In this document: positions 7,946 through 15,922 of the stretch, in pieces | Numbering within the stretch: the first letter of the stretch is position 1 | Layout of the letters: the number at the start of each line of letters is the position of its first letter | Source of the DNA: Brevibacterium permense | GTDB lineage: Bacteria; Actinomycetota; Actinomycetes; Actinomycetales; Brevibacteriaceae | Direction of reading: 5' to 3' | Length of the DNA: 64,000 nucleotides | Assembly (NCBI RefSeq): GCF_025506275.1 | Contig: NZ_QYCP01000095.1 | Coordinates: 186,001-250,000 of the forward strand | Notes under the pieces: generated by a model | Told to the model about the DNA's origin: nothing | The model's input: the letters and a program-made list of their open reading frames with translations, nothing else | Databases searched by the model: none | Made by a program: the position numbers and the translations under genes

Positions 7946-8530
7946 GTGGCACTGGTGGGCCTGGTGCGGGTGAGCACCAAGAAACAGGAGACCGAGCGCC
8001 AGTACGACGCCCTCGACCCGATCTGCGTGAGGGTCTTCGAGGAGAAGGTCAGCGGGAAGCTCTCGGTCGACCTTCGACCGGGACTGCAGGCGGCGATCGG
8101 CTACCTGCGCGAGGGCGACATGCTCACGGTGCAGGAGGTCGACCGGCTCGGCAGGAATCTCCTGGAGGGGCTCATCGCCCTCAACGACCTCTTCGAGCGC
8201 GGCATCGCGGTCAAGGTGCTCGAGGGCATCGCCTCCGGCGAGCACACGGAGCGCAGCTTCGTGCTCGACATGGCGCTGGCCCTGGCCGAGGACCGTCGCC
8301 GCGACATCGTGCGTAAGACACGGAACGGCCTCGAGGCGGCGAGAAAGAGAGGCCGGGTCGGCGGTCGCCCACGGGTGATCGATGACGACAAGCGCGCGGC
8401 CATCCTCGCCCGGCGCGACAAGGGCGAGTCGATCCGCGAGATCGCGTCGGGGGTAGGCGTCTCCGTGGGCGCGGTGCATGGGGCGCTGTCCGAGCACAGC
8501 ACTCTCGAAGCCGTCGAGCAGGAGGCTTGA
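7946..8530 (+). CDS. Serine recombinase (resolvase/invertase family)
   Basis: 194 residues from a GTG, the normal size for a small resolvase/invertase. The catalytic Ser is S10 in LVRVSTKKQ; R67 and R70 in DRLGRNL are the partner arginines. An E-helix region (VLDMALALAEDRRRDIVRKTRNGLEAARKRG) follows, then a C-terminal HTH around ESIREIASGVGVSVGAVH. It should resolve cointegrates or invert DNA at the array just upstream. The TIR gene starts nine bases after its stop. All expected catalytic residues are present, so it is probably active and may explain how the island moved or rearranged. Confidence 0.88.
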   Translation: MALVGLVRVSTKKQETERQYDALDPICVRVFEEKVSGKLSVDLRPGLQAAIGYLREGDMLTVQEVDRLGRNLLEGLIALNDLFERGIAVKVLEGIASGEHTERSFVLDMALALAEDRRRDIVRKTRNGLEAARKRGRVGGRPRVIDDDKRAAILARRDKGESIREIASGVGVSVGAVHGALSEHSTLEAVEQEA

Positions 8531-8538
8531 GGCAGGTC

Positions 8539-9458
8539 ATGACTGCAGATCTCTTCCTCTCGTACGCTTGGACGTCAGATCAGCACCGGCAGTGGGTCCG
8601 CTTGCTCGCGGCACACTTGAAAGCGTTAGGGTACGACGTGCTGGTCGACGCCGATGTCGGCTACGGTGACAGCCTCAACGGGTTTATGCGGCGAGTTGTG
8701 GACTCCGACCACGTGCTCATGATCGTCGACGACAACTATGTGGCACGGCGGATAACCTCCCCGAATCCGGCGTCGGAACCGAGAACCGCTGGCTGCGCGA
8801 AGCGCATCCCTCGCGGCCGACGACTTGGCTCTCGGTCCTGTTCAAGGACAACCTCGACCATACGACACCGTCTTGGTTGGACGAACACAAGCCCAAGGGG
8901 TTCTCGTTCAACCATGACTCGGCGAACACGGACGACTTCCCGGGGTCGGAGCAGGTGGACGAACTCTGGCGCTGGCTCGAGGGCCTGCCCGCGAACAAGG
9001 ACGCGGCTACGCCCATCTCCGTCCTGCGCGAGCGGTCCGCCCGGCTCGAGTGCCACGAACTGAGGAATGACCCGTCGCACTGGCGCAGTCCTGCGCTGGA
9101 AGGCAGTGAACGATTCATGTTCGAGGACGCCCCCTCGACGACGTTCCGGTGGGGGCACGGAGAGGCTGAGAATGCTCTCATGATCTCAGGTTGTGGGCAC
9201 GATTCCGTCTACGTACTTCGGGACCCGATAAAAGCCGTCGGCGTGGTGCGGGAGGACAGCATCTCCGATTCGGCGCTCGAGAGCCAGCTCGCCCGGGGTC
9301 TCTACGTCGTGGCACACGCAGGACAGCGAGTCGTACTGATGAATCAGCACGGGATGCTCAGCGTCGTCGACCTCCTCGCCGTTCAACGAGAGGTCAACGG
9401 CGAGTCGTACGTCGCGCCGTACGTCGACATTCGCTGGCGCGTGGTCTCGAACTCGTAA
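8539..9458 (+). pseudogene. TIR-domain protein, single frameshift
   Basis: From the ATG at 8539 (nine bases after the resolvase stop) the protein opens MTADLFLSYAWTSDQHRQW, a TIR-type start, then GYDVLVDADVGYGDSLNGF and DHVLMIVDDNYVAR. Near 8744-8751 the frame must step back one base; it then continues as ADNLPESGVGTENRWLREAH and FKDNLDHTTPSWLDEHKPKG to the stop at 9458. Joined, it would be about 306 residues: an N-terminal TIR domain of about 160 and an unrecognised C-terminal domain. TIR proteins in such islands often degrade NAD+ on phage sensing. The lesion is either a sequencing error or real inactivation; the good conservation after it suggests a recent event. Confidence 0.7.
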
Positions 9459-9487
9459 CGCTGAGCGAGACCTAGGAGGATTGCTCC

Positions 9488-9811
9488 ATGACCGGCGACC
9501 TCTTCGCCATCAACGCGATCAATGTGGCGCGCGCCGCCGTGCGCGAGGCCGAGAGCGAGCTGCCCATGGACGCCCCGGTCGAGGTCACGGTCGGCAGTCG
9601 GACGAACGGCTACGAGCGGCTCTTCATCAGAGCCAGCCGGCGGGACGGCCCCGCCGTGGAGATTGACGTCGACGACGCGGCCGTGCGCGCCTGCCACGAA
9701 GAGGACGACCACGCGACCTGCCGCAAGATGGTCGACGAGCTGATCGACAAGCTGGCCGACGAGATCAGGACGGCCATGAACTCAGCGCTGGAGAGAGGCG
9801 ATGACCAATGA
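9488..9811 (+). CDS. Hypothetical protein in TIR/PLD-like cassette
   Basis: 107 residues, starting at an ATG with a strong AGGAGGA ribosome-binding site. The sequence is acidic and helical, with a central segment (EVTVGSRTNGYERLFIRASR) that looks like a beta hairpin and a C-terminal helix rich in Asp, Glu and Lys. There is no signal peptide or membrane helix. I do not recognise a family. Its stop overlaps the next start (ATGA), so it is translationally coupled to the 106-residue protein, and it follows the TIR gene by 29 bp. This points to a shared role in that cassette. Confidence 0.7.
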   Translation: MTGDLFAINAINVARAAVREAESELPMDAPVEVTVGSRTNGYERLFIRASRRDGPAVEIDVDDAAVRACHEEDDHATCRKMVDELIDKLADEIRTAMNSALERGDDQ

Positions 9812-10128
9812 CCGATGCAACTCCTGGCGCGGGCTCGGGTGCCAGTCCGGGGCCAACGACGGAACCGGTCCAGTTCGAGGATGACGGGGAATCCCGTCAC
9901 TTCGGCCCGTGGAACTCGTTCCAGTTCGAGCCGACGCTGACGCACGACGACTGCCTCGAGCTCGCTGCCCATGAGGAGAAGATCGGCTACCGGATGCTGT
10001 TCCGGCGAACGGACTGCTCGCTCGAGGAGATCCAGGAGCGCCTCGTCGACGAGGGACCCAGCTTCTTCTTGAACTTGACCTGGATCAAGGAAGATATCTC
10101 TCCCAAGGAGCCCCCCAAAGACCGCTGA
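9808..10128 (+). CDS. Hypothetical protein in TIR/PLD-like cassette
   Basis: 106 residues, overlapping the upstream gene by four bases (ATGA). A disordered Gly/Ala/Pro-rich N-terminus is followed by HFGPWNSFQFEPTLTHDD, a helical segment (CLELAAHEEKIGYRMLFRR) and a C-terminal piece ending SFFLNLTWIKEDI. No known domain is apparent. Eight bases separate it from the PLD-like gene, so it belongs to the same transcription unit. It could be an adaptor or immunity protein; that is only a guess from size and context. Confidence 0.65.
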   Translation: MTDATPGAGSGASPGPTTEPVQFEDDGESRHFGPWNSFQFEPTLTHDDCLELAAHEEKIGYRMLFRRTDCSLEEIQERLVDEGPSFFLNLTWIKEDISPKEPPKDR

Positions 10129-10135
10129 GCAACGG

Positions 10136-10561
10136 ATGTCGGACCGAATTGGGAAGCTCGCGCCGACCTCAGAGCTCCTCATCACCGATCCTTTCCTCTT
10201 CACCGGCTCCCGGAAGAGCGATTGTCACGCCTACGCCGCGTCGGTCGCGAAGATGATCGCGCCGGCGCTGGCGGACGGCCTGCACATCACGGCGGTTGTG
10301 AGCTCTTCACAGAACAATGGGACGGTACGGACTGCCGTCCTCGATCAGTTGCATGCTCAAGGCCAGAAACTCGAGGTCACTGTGGTCGAGTCGAATGACT
10401 TCCACGACCGGTTCTGGATTGCGGACCGGGCAAGGGGACTCGTCATCGGAACATCGCTCAACAAGATCGGCTGTCGGATCTTCTTCGTCGACGAGCTCAG
10501 CGGATCGGACGTGAAGGCTGTCCTTGCGGAAGCGGACCCGTTCATCGCTCGGCAGCGATAG
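10136..10561 (+). CDS. Minimal PLD-like (single HxR/Kx4D) protein
   Basis: 141 residues. H90-D-R92-F-W-I-A-D97 fits the phospholipase D motif HxKx4D with Arg for Lys, followed by GTSLN (105-109), matching the GSxN that closes the PLD active site. A Rossmann-like beta strand and helix precede it (ADGLHITAVVSS, LEVTVVESNDFHD). A single motif implies a dimer, as in Nuc-type nucleases. Related one-domain PLD proteins occur in bacterial conflict systems, next to effectors such as TIR. The Lys-to-Arg change may reduce or alter catalysis. It is the last gene of the island operon. Confidence 0.65.
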   Translation: MSDRIGKLAPTSELLITDPFLFTGSRKSDCHAYAASVAKMIAPALADGLHITAVVSSSQNNGTVRTAVLDQLHAQGQKLEVTVVESNDFHDRFWIADRARGLVIGTSLNKIGCRIFFVDELSGSDVKAVLAEADPFIARQR

Positions 10562-10927
10562 AGAGGGACACTCCCCAACTAGGGGATCGGCTGGATCCTC
10601 GTTGGCGTCACTGCTCGCTAGTGGAAGCGCTGCCGGACGCTCACTTCTCCAGGAGCCTGTCACGCTGCACGGCGTCGACAACGTCATGACACGCAACATC
10701 GCTCGTCCCAACAAGTCAGTCTCGGTTGGGGCCCAGCGAGACAGAGTTACGAGACTGAGGCCCCCGCATGAGCGCGGGAGCCTCAGTCTCGTCCCGAGAA
10801 GGAGATCTCTCCGACACCAGGAATCTCCTATCCCGTTTGACAGCATGTCCGCTTCGACTCCGCATTCTGCATACAAAACATGGACACGCTGAATCGAGGA
10901 GATTTGATTAGAGTGGGGCCAGGCGTG
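10562..10927. other. Intergenic region between convergent genes
   Basis: No gene is supported here. The only clear structure is the hairpin at 10751-10790. Base composition falls toward the right, where the lower-GC sugar-acid operon begins, so this is a likely island seam. Confidence 0.5.
10751..10790. terminator. Hairpin terminator between convergent operons
   Basis: The arms GAGACTGAGGC (10751-10761) and GCCTCAGTCTC (10780-10790) pair perfectly, with a further inner CCCGC/GCGGG pairing around a short loop. It separates the PLD-like gene from the oppositely oriented FAH gene. No U-tract follows. Confidence 0.65.
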
Positions 10928-11830
10928 TTAGGCGTGTTCGAGTTCCATTTCATTGGTCTCGTCAGCGAGAGGGTTAGAGGCAACAAAGGTCTGTCGGAGT
11001 TCGCCGAGGCCCTCGATCGTGCTAACTAGCTCGTCTCCAGCGACTAGGAACTCTTTTGGATCACGTCCAAAGCCGACGCCATCCGGCGTTCCAGTGAATA
11101 TGAGATCTCCAGGACGGAGTTCAACAACAGTCGACAGATGTTCTACTAGATAAGGAAGGTCGAAGACCAAGTTCTTAGTCGTTCCACTTTGGAGGACCTG
11201 GTCTTGTCGCGAGCATGTCATAGTCAAGTTTCCTGGGTTCGAAATATCGTCTGCGGTTGTCATCCAAGGGCCAACTGGCGTAAACCCTTCGTATGATTTG
11301 CCTAGGGAGAATTGTGACGCTGTACCTCCCGCGAACTGCAGTTTTCGGTCGGATAGATCTTGGCCGATCATGTAACCCGCTATATGTTCCAGGGCCTCGT
11401 AGCGAGAGATGTTGCGGCCACCTGCACCGATGACAGCCACAAGTTCTACTTCCCAGTCCACCTGGTCAGAGGGCATTCGTACACGCCCAGTCGGGCCAGA
11501 TAGCGAGGAAGCGAATTTGGTAAAGACGGCTGGAACTTCTGGAAGGTCGATGTTGACTTCAGTTGCGTGATCGGCGTAGTTCATGCCGATCGCGAAGATT
11601 TGCGCAGGGTTTGGGATCGGAGTCATCAGGTCTGGGAGTGTGATTGGTATTGTGAAAGCTGAGTCTTTGAGTGAAGCTTCCCACGCCACGACTTCGGGAA
11701 TTCGCGCGGTTAGGTCAATTGCTGCAGGAGGAAATTGGCCGCTGCTTGACTCGGCGATGTCAACACCGAAGAGTCCCTCGTGAGTTCCTCGGACGGCGAT
11801 AGCGCGTCCGTTGAGATTTGCGATTCGCAT
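10928..11830 (-). CDS. Fumarylacetoacetate hydrolase family protein
   Basis: 300 residues with the FAH-family C-terminal fold. The motifs VDWEVELVAVIG (metal-ligand glutamates) and SDRKLQF, followed by GKSYEGFTPVGPW and the late DLIFTGTPDGVGFG, match 2-keto/acylpyruvate hydrolases and 2,4-diketo-3-deoxy-aldonate hydrolases. It would cleave a C-C bond in a diketo acid, or decarboxylate or hydrate it, with a divalent metal. It is the last gene of the GntR-KdgT-UxaA-oxidoreductase operon, where cleavage of an oxidised 2-keto-3-deoxy acid to pyruvate plus a small acid would be a fitting last step. The substrate is inferred from context only. Confidence 0.82.
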   Translation of the reverse strand: MRIANLNGRAIAVRGTHEGLFGVDIAESSSGQFPPAAIDLTARIPEVVAWEASLKDSAFTIPITLPDLMTPIPNPAQIFAIGMNYADHATEVNIDLPEVPAVFTKFASSLSGPTGRVRMPSDQVDWEVELVAVIGAGGRNISRYEALEHIAGYMIGQDLSDRKLQFAGGTASQFSLGKSYEGFTPVGPWMTTADDISNPGNLTMTCSRQDQVLQSGTTKNLVFDLPYLVEHLSTVVELRPGDLIFTGTPDGVGFGRDPKEFLVAGDELVSTIEGLGELRQTFVASNPLADETNEMELEHA

Positions 11831-11866
11831 CTTGTTTCCTTGGTCTAAAGGTGAGTGGTTCGTGGT

Positions 11867-13204
11867 CTATTTGCCCATCGAGTCTTGGAGGCTTCTGAGG
11901 TGGTAGAGCGAGGTGCTGGTATTGATCTCGACCATGTCGTAGGTGATGATCTGATCGGGTTCGACGTCGCACTTGAGCTTTGCGTCTGTGAGCAGCGCCA
12001 GTGGAACGATGTTTTCTGATTTACAAGTCTCAAAATCGTCGACTAGGGAGTAAACGGTTGACCCACCGGCTCCGTCGATGGTGTCTCCCGCTGACATAGG
12101 AATCTTTGTCGCTGCAAATACCTCTGAGACAAGGCCCTGTTTGGGGTAGACAGTCGGTTCGCCGAATTCGACAGCCTGGACGATCGAGAGTGGAATTTCG
12201 TTCGATACCAAATGGTATGGGGTGTGCATCACGTAGTAGCCATCGCTGCCGTAGACGTCGAGGTAGTCCAAGTCGGCGCGGATCTGTTCATTGTCGGTGT
12301 AGATGACCATGAAGACTCCAGGTGTCACGGAGCGGAAGAAGTCGATTGTACCGTCGTCGTTTTTCAGTGGGCGGGCGTAGTCAATGACTCCGGTCGAGTT
12401 CAGCTCTCCGCCAACAGACTTTGGACGGAAGAAGCGTGAGATCTCTTCGACTCCAGCAATGGGACCGTGCATTCCACGAACGTCTGCGCGCATCCCAGTG
12501 TAATTTGATACAGCAGCCATCTCGATCATGGTCTTGGTCGCGTCTCTGAAGGTTACGAGGAAATGTGGGTTGATCCCCATTCGTTCAGCGTCAGCGCGTA
12601 CCGAGTCGACAGTTGCGTATCTGTCGTACTCCCCAATACTCGAAGGTGACTTGCCTGTGGCGACGATTTCGAATCCAAGTCCTGCGTATCGGTCGTAGAG
12701 TTCTGCGATGAGGCCAGGTTCATCGCCGGAGGACACTGTGTAGACCACACCTTTGTTGGCCGCAATGGAACTGAGGATGGATCCGACGACAACATCAGTT
12801 TCTACGTTGAGCATGACGATGTGCTTGTCGTTGAGGATGGCTTCCAATGCCACTTGTGCGCCCACTTCAGGGTTCCCTGTCGCTTCAACGACGACATCGA
12901 TGTCGAGAGCGAGGAGCAGTCGCCAGTCGGCGGTGGAGATGCGCTTGCCAGCGGCGATCGCGGCTTCGGCATCGTCTCGACTCGTTGCCAGTTCAATATC
13001 GGATTCCGGAACTTCTGATTTCACGAATGCTTCAGTTGCACGCTCGGGTGCGATATCCGCGATGGCCGTGACTTCCATTCCTGACATCTTTCCGATTTGG
13101 CAGATGGCTCCGGTTCCCATCCGTCCGGATCCGACGAAGCCCACTCGAATGGGTCGTCCCGCGGAGGCGCGTGTGTCCAGTGCGGTTTTGATGAGTCGTG
13201 ACAT
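11867..13204 (-). CDS. SAF-domain / homoserine-dehydrogenase-like NAD(P)-dependent oxidoreductase
   Basis: About 445 residues. The start at 13204 has AAGGAG seven bases upstream; a longer frame to 13291 would overlap the upstream gene. The N-terminal Rossmann motif VGFVGSGRMGTGAICQ binds NAD(P). The catalytic-domain segment VVEATGNPEVGAQ and the YTVSSGDEPGLIAEL region resemble homoserine dehydrogenase. The C-terminal part carries the SAF-type fold seen in UxaA/FlgA-related proteins. Such enzymes are found beside altronate-dehydratase-like genes and probably oxidise or isomerise a sugar-acid intermediate. It sits between the UxaA gene (43-bp gap) and the FAH gene (36 bp). The reaction is unassigned. 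Confidence 0.78.
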   Translation of the reverse strand: MSRLIKTALDTRASAGRPIRVGFVGSGRMGTGAICQIGKMSGMEVTAIADIAPERATEAFVKSEVPESDIELATSRDDAEAAIAAGKRISTADWRLLLALDIDVVVEATGNPEVGAQVALEAILNDKHIVMLNVETDVVVGSILSSIAANKGVVYTVSSGDEPGLIAELYDRYAGLGFEIVATGKSPSSIGEYDRYATVDSVRADAERMGINPHFLVTFRDATKTMIEMAAVSNYTGMRADVRGMHGPIAGVEEISRFFRPKSVGGELNSTGVIDYARPLKNDDGTIDFFRSVTPGVFMVIYTDNEQIRADLDYLDVYGSDGYYVMHTPYHLVSNEIPLSIVQAVEFGEPTVYPKQGLVSEVFAATKIPMSAGDTIDGAGGSTVYSLVDDFETCKSENIVPLALLTDAKLKCDVEPDQIITYDMVEINTSTSLYHLRSLQDSMGK

Positions 13205-13247
13205 AGTTATTCTCCTTACAATTTGAGATAGATTCTGCGTATGACGA

Positions 13248-15896
13248 TTAGAGTGAGACGCCCCATTTACCGCGGGATATTTGGAATCCAACGTTCGGGA
13301 CTGCTTCGATCTTCTGAACGTAGTCGCCCGAGATTACTCTCTCGAGAAGAGACATTGCTGATAGTTTGAATTCAGTCGAATCTGAAATCTGGGTCAGATG
13401 AAGATCGAAGTCGGCCGCGCGCGGGCTCTCCGCTGTTCCAAATTGCAGCGTGGGCACCATTCTGTGCGGCTGCAGTGGTCGGTAGTTGGGAAATGTTGCG
13501 AATGCGAGTGCACCAGTCGCTCCAATACCGGTGGCAATTTCCAGCCAATCGGCTTTGCTGACCTCCATCACGTGCAGACCCGGCTCGAGCAGGCCTCCTC
13601 CGTATGTTGTCGTCGATCGCACTGTCTCGATGCCAAGCTCGTCGCAGAAGTGTGTTGATGCCAGCAACGGGTCAGTCAAGCTCAGCACGACACTGATGTC
13701 ATTGGAAAGTAGTGTCTTGACTAGTGAAGTGGCGGCTTGCACTGCCTCAACGCTGAGATTGTCACCGGTGTAGATTCCCACGGTGCGCAGTGTCTTCGCG
13801 ACTGGTTCGGAAGTTCGGGTCGTTTCTGGAGGTCGTGAGAGGATGTCTTGAACGGTGTCAGTGACGGCTGTGATTCCCCCAGCACCTTGAATGCTTGCCC
13901 AACCATATCGGCTCGGGTCGATGTTGTGAGATTTGAGGAGGTTCTGAAAGTAATCGTTGTGTGTTTTTTCGCAACCGTGTTCTAAGAACACACCGAATCG
14001 GACACTAGGGTGTTTGGCATATCCCATCATGGTCTGGGTGTAGATTTCTTCTGCGTTGCCCCCGGACACTCCACAGCCTTCAGTGTGCGGAAGGGCGACC
14101 ACGTGTCCTTTGGCTTCGTCACTTTCAGCGTTGATCTTCTCCGCGATCTGTTCTGCTACCTGGCCCGAGCACAAGCTGGTCGGAATAATGAGCAGGTTCT
14201 CCGAGGAAATGTTGTGTGTTCCCGCCGCGATGGATTCAACATTCGTTGTCGGGACCAGGGGCAGGCCATCAGGTTCAGGGGTATCTCTGGATGCTCCCCA
14301 GCTAGTCGGACATCTTTCAATGTCTTGATACCAATCCCGCCAAATCTGTACCTGGTGTTGTCCCGTCTTCTCGCCTTTGCTTACATGTCCTGATGCAGTG
14401 GCACAGGTCAGGTCGTAGAGTCGTTCGCCTGCGGCAGCCATCGGCTCGCCATCGAGGAGCCGTCCGGCATCGAAGTCCATGTCGGTTTCCAGCTGCATAT
14501 ACCGTTCGGTTGTTGTAACGATCTTGATCGTTGGCACAAAAGGAAAGTTTGTGATCGATCCGTTGCCAGTCGTGAACAAGATGATGTTTGCACCTGATGC
14601 GACCTGGCCCGCGATGCTCTCCAAATCATTCCCTGGACTGTCCATGAAGTAGTAGCCGGGATCGGACATGCATTCGCCGTACCCGATGACGTGGTCGATA
14701 GACGTCTGAGGATGCTTCTTCCGGCCAGCACCAATTGATTTCAAGGTGATGTTGTACAGGCCGCGGTAGATGTTCCCACCTGAGACGTTTCCCTCAGCAG
14801 TTTGCTCATGGATACGTGCATACGCTTTGAAATTGTCCTGTTTCTCAATGAACTGTTCGGCAACTTCGGGATTTGCGACTTTGCTGAGCACATACTCTTC
14901 GGCTCCTATCAGTTCGTCTGTTTCAGCGAGGTTGGCAGTACCGCCTTGGGAGATGATTGTTTGAACGGCGTGTCCGAGGACTTGGTTGGCTGTGACACCG
15001 GAAAATGCGTCAGAGCCTCCGCATTGGAGTCCGAGTCGTAAGCCGCTCAGTGGCGCAGTAGCTCGTTCAAACTTAGTGATGCGGTGAGCGAGTTTATCAG
15101 CAATATTTACGAGCCGGTCGACTCCGTCATTGAACTCGTAGGTGTCGAGGAAGTAGCGAATGATGCTCTCGCCAATTCCGCCGGATCTGGACAAGTAAGC
15201 AAGAATATCGGCGTTAGACAAAGGCGAATCTGGGTCGTTTACGAATATCGCTGCACCGAGGTTAGGGTTGAGTGCAAAACCGCTAAGTGTGCGGATCAGG
15301 AGGTCGCGGTTGTGGAACTCGTTATCGCCGCCGGCTTCCGTGTGGACAACGGGCACGATTCCATCAACGTGGGGCAGGTCAAGGCGTTTCAATCGTTCAG
15401 TCGCAGACAGCACCAATGAGCGCGACCGAGAAGTCACGCCAATGAGCGCGACATAGTTGCGGGTACCCCACCCACGAGCTGGTCCTCGCCAGTACCCTTC
15501 GAAGGTTGCATCGGGCCTGGCCATGACGTCATTCGGGGCGATGATCTGCTGCTTGGGCAGGCTGCGTGTTTTCGTGGTGTCGCGATCGGCGAAATTAACG
15601 ACGAGTCCATCAGGATAGTCTTCAAGGTTGCGCAGTTTCAGGACTTGTTCCATTTTTAAGTTGCAAAGATAGTCACCGGGCCGGATGGTTTTCGTTGCGT
15701 GCCCGAACGGCAGCCCCCAGGAGAGCACCGATTGCCCAGGTTCCATTTGTTCGATGCAAAGTCTGTGGCCCTTGGGAACGACGTGAGAAACGGTGTAATC
15801 CGTGTCACCTACAGTGATTGTCTCGCCAGCCTCGATCCGGCGCGTAGCGATACCGGCGTTATCTCCTGCGGCCGGCACTAGGAATTTGGGTTTCAT
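13248..15896 (-). CDS. UxaA/GarD-family sugar-acid dehydratase, double length
   Basis: 882 residues, much longer than the roughly 500 of altronate dehydratase. Residues 1-90 are an N-terminal SAF domain (GIATRRIEAGETITVGD, PGQSVLSWGLPFG). The central region is UxaA-like: YWRGPARGWGTRNYVALIG, LRLGLQCGGSDAFSG, GNIYRGLYNITLKSIGAG and ATASGHVSKGE. About 340 further residues repeat the UxaA theme (VVALPHTEGCGVSGGNAEE, FGVFLEHGCEKTHNDYF), as if a second catalytic half were fused. The family dehydrates aldonate, uronate or galactarate-type acids with a metal. It lies between KdgT and the SAF oxidoreductase. The exact substrate is unknown. Confidence 0.82.
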   Translation of the reverse strand: MKPKFLVPAAGDNAGIATRRIEAGETITVGDTDYTVSHVVPKGHRLCIEQMEPGQSVLSWGLPFGHATKTIRPGDYLCNLKMEQVLKLRNLEDYPDGLVVNFADRDTTKTRSLPKQQIIAPNDVMARPDATFEGYWRGPARGWGTRNYVALIGVTSRSRSLVLSATERLKRLDLPHVDGIVPVVHTEAGGDNEFHNRDLLIRTLSGFALNPNLGAAIFVNDPDSPLSNADILAYLSRSGGIGESIIRYFLDTYEFNDGVDRLVNIADKLAHRITKFERATAPLSGLRLGLQCGGSDAFSGVTANQVLGHAVQTIISQGGTANLAETDELIGAEEYVLSKVANPEVAEQFIEKQDNFKAYARIHEQTAEGNVSGGNIYRGLYNITLKSIGAGRKKHPQTSIDHVIGYGECMSDPGYYFMDSPGNDLESIAGQVASGANIILFTTGNGSITNFPFVPTIKIVTTTERYMQLETDMDFDAGRLLDGEPMAAAGERLYDLTCATASGHVSKGEKTGQHQVQIWRDWYQDIERCPTSWGASRDTPEPDGLPLVPTTNVESIAAGTHNISSENLLIIPTSLCSGQVAEQIAEKINAESDEAKGHVVALPHTEGCGVSGGNAEEIYTQTMMGYAKHPSVRFGVFLEHGCEKTHNDYFQNLLKSHNIDPSRYGWASIQGAGGITAVTDTVQDILSRPPETTRTSEPVAKTLRTVGIYTGDNLSVEAVQAATSLVKTLLSNDISVVLSLTDPLLASTHFCDELGIETVRSTTTYGGGLLEPGLHVMEVSKADWLEIATGIGATGALAFATFPNYRPLQPHRMVPTLQFGTAESPRAADFDLHLTQISDSTEFKLSAMSLLERVISGDYVQKIEAVPNVGFQISRGKWGVSL

Positions 15897-15922
15897 GACG
15901 ACTCCTTACTTGATCGTGGGAT

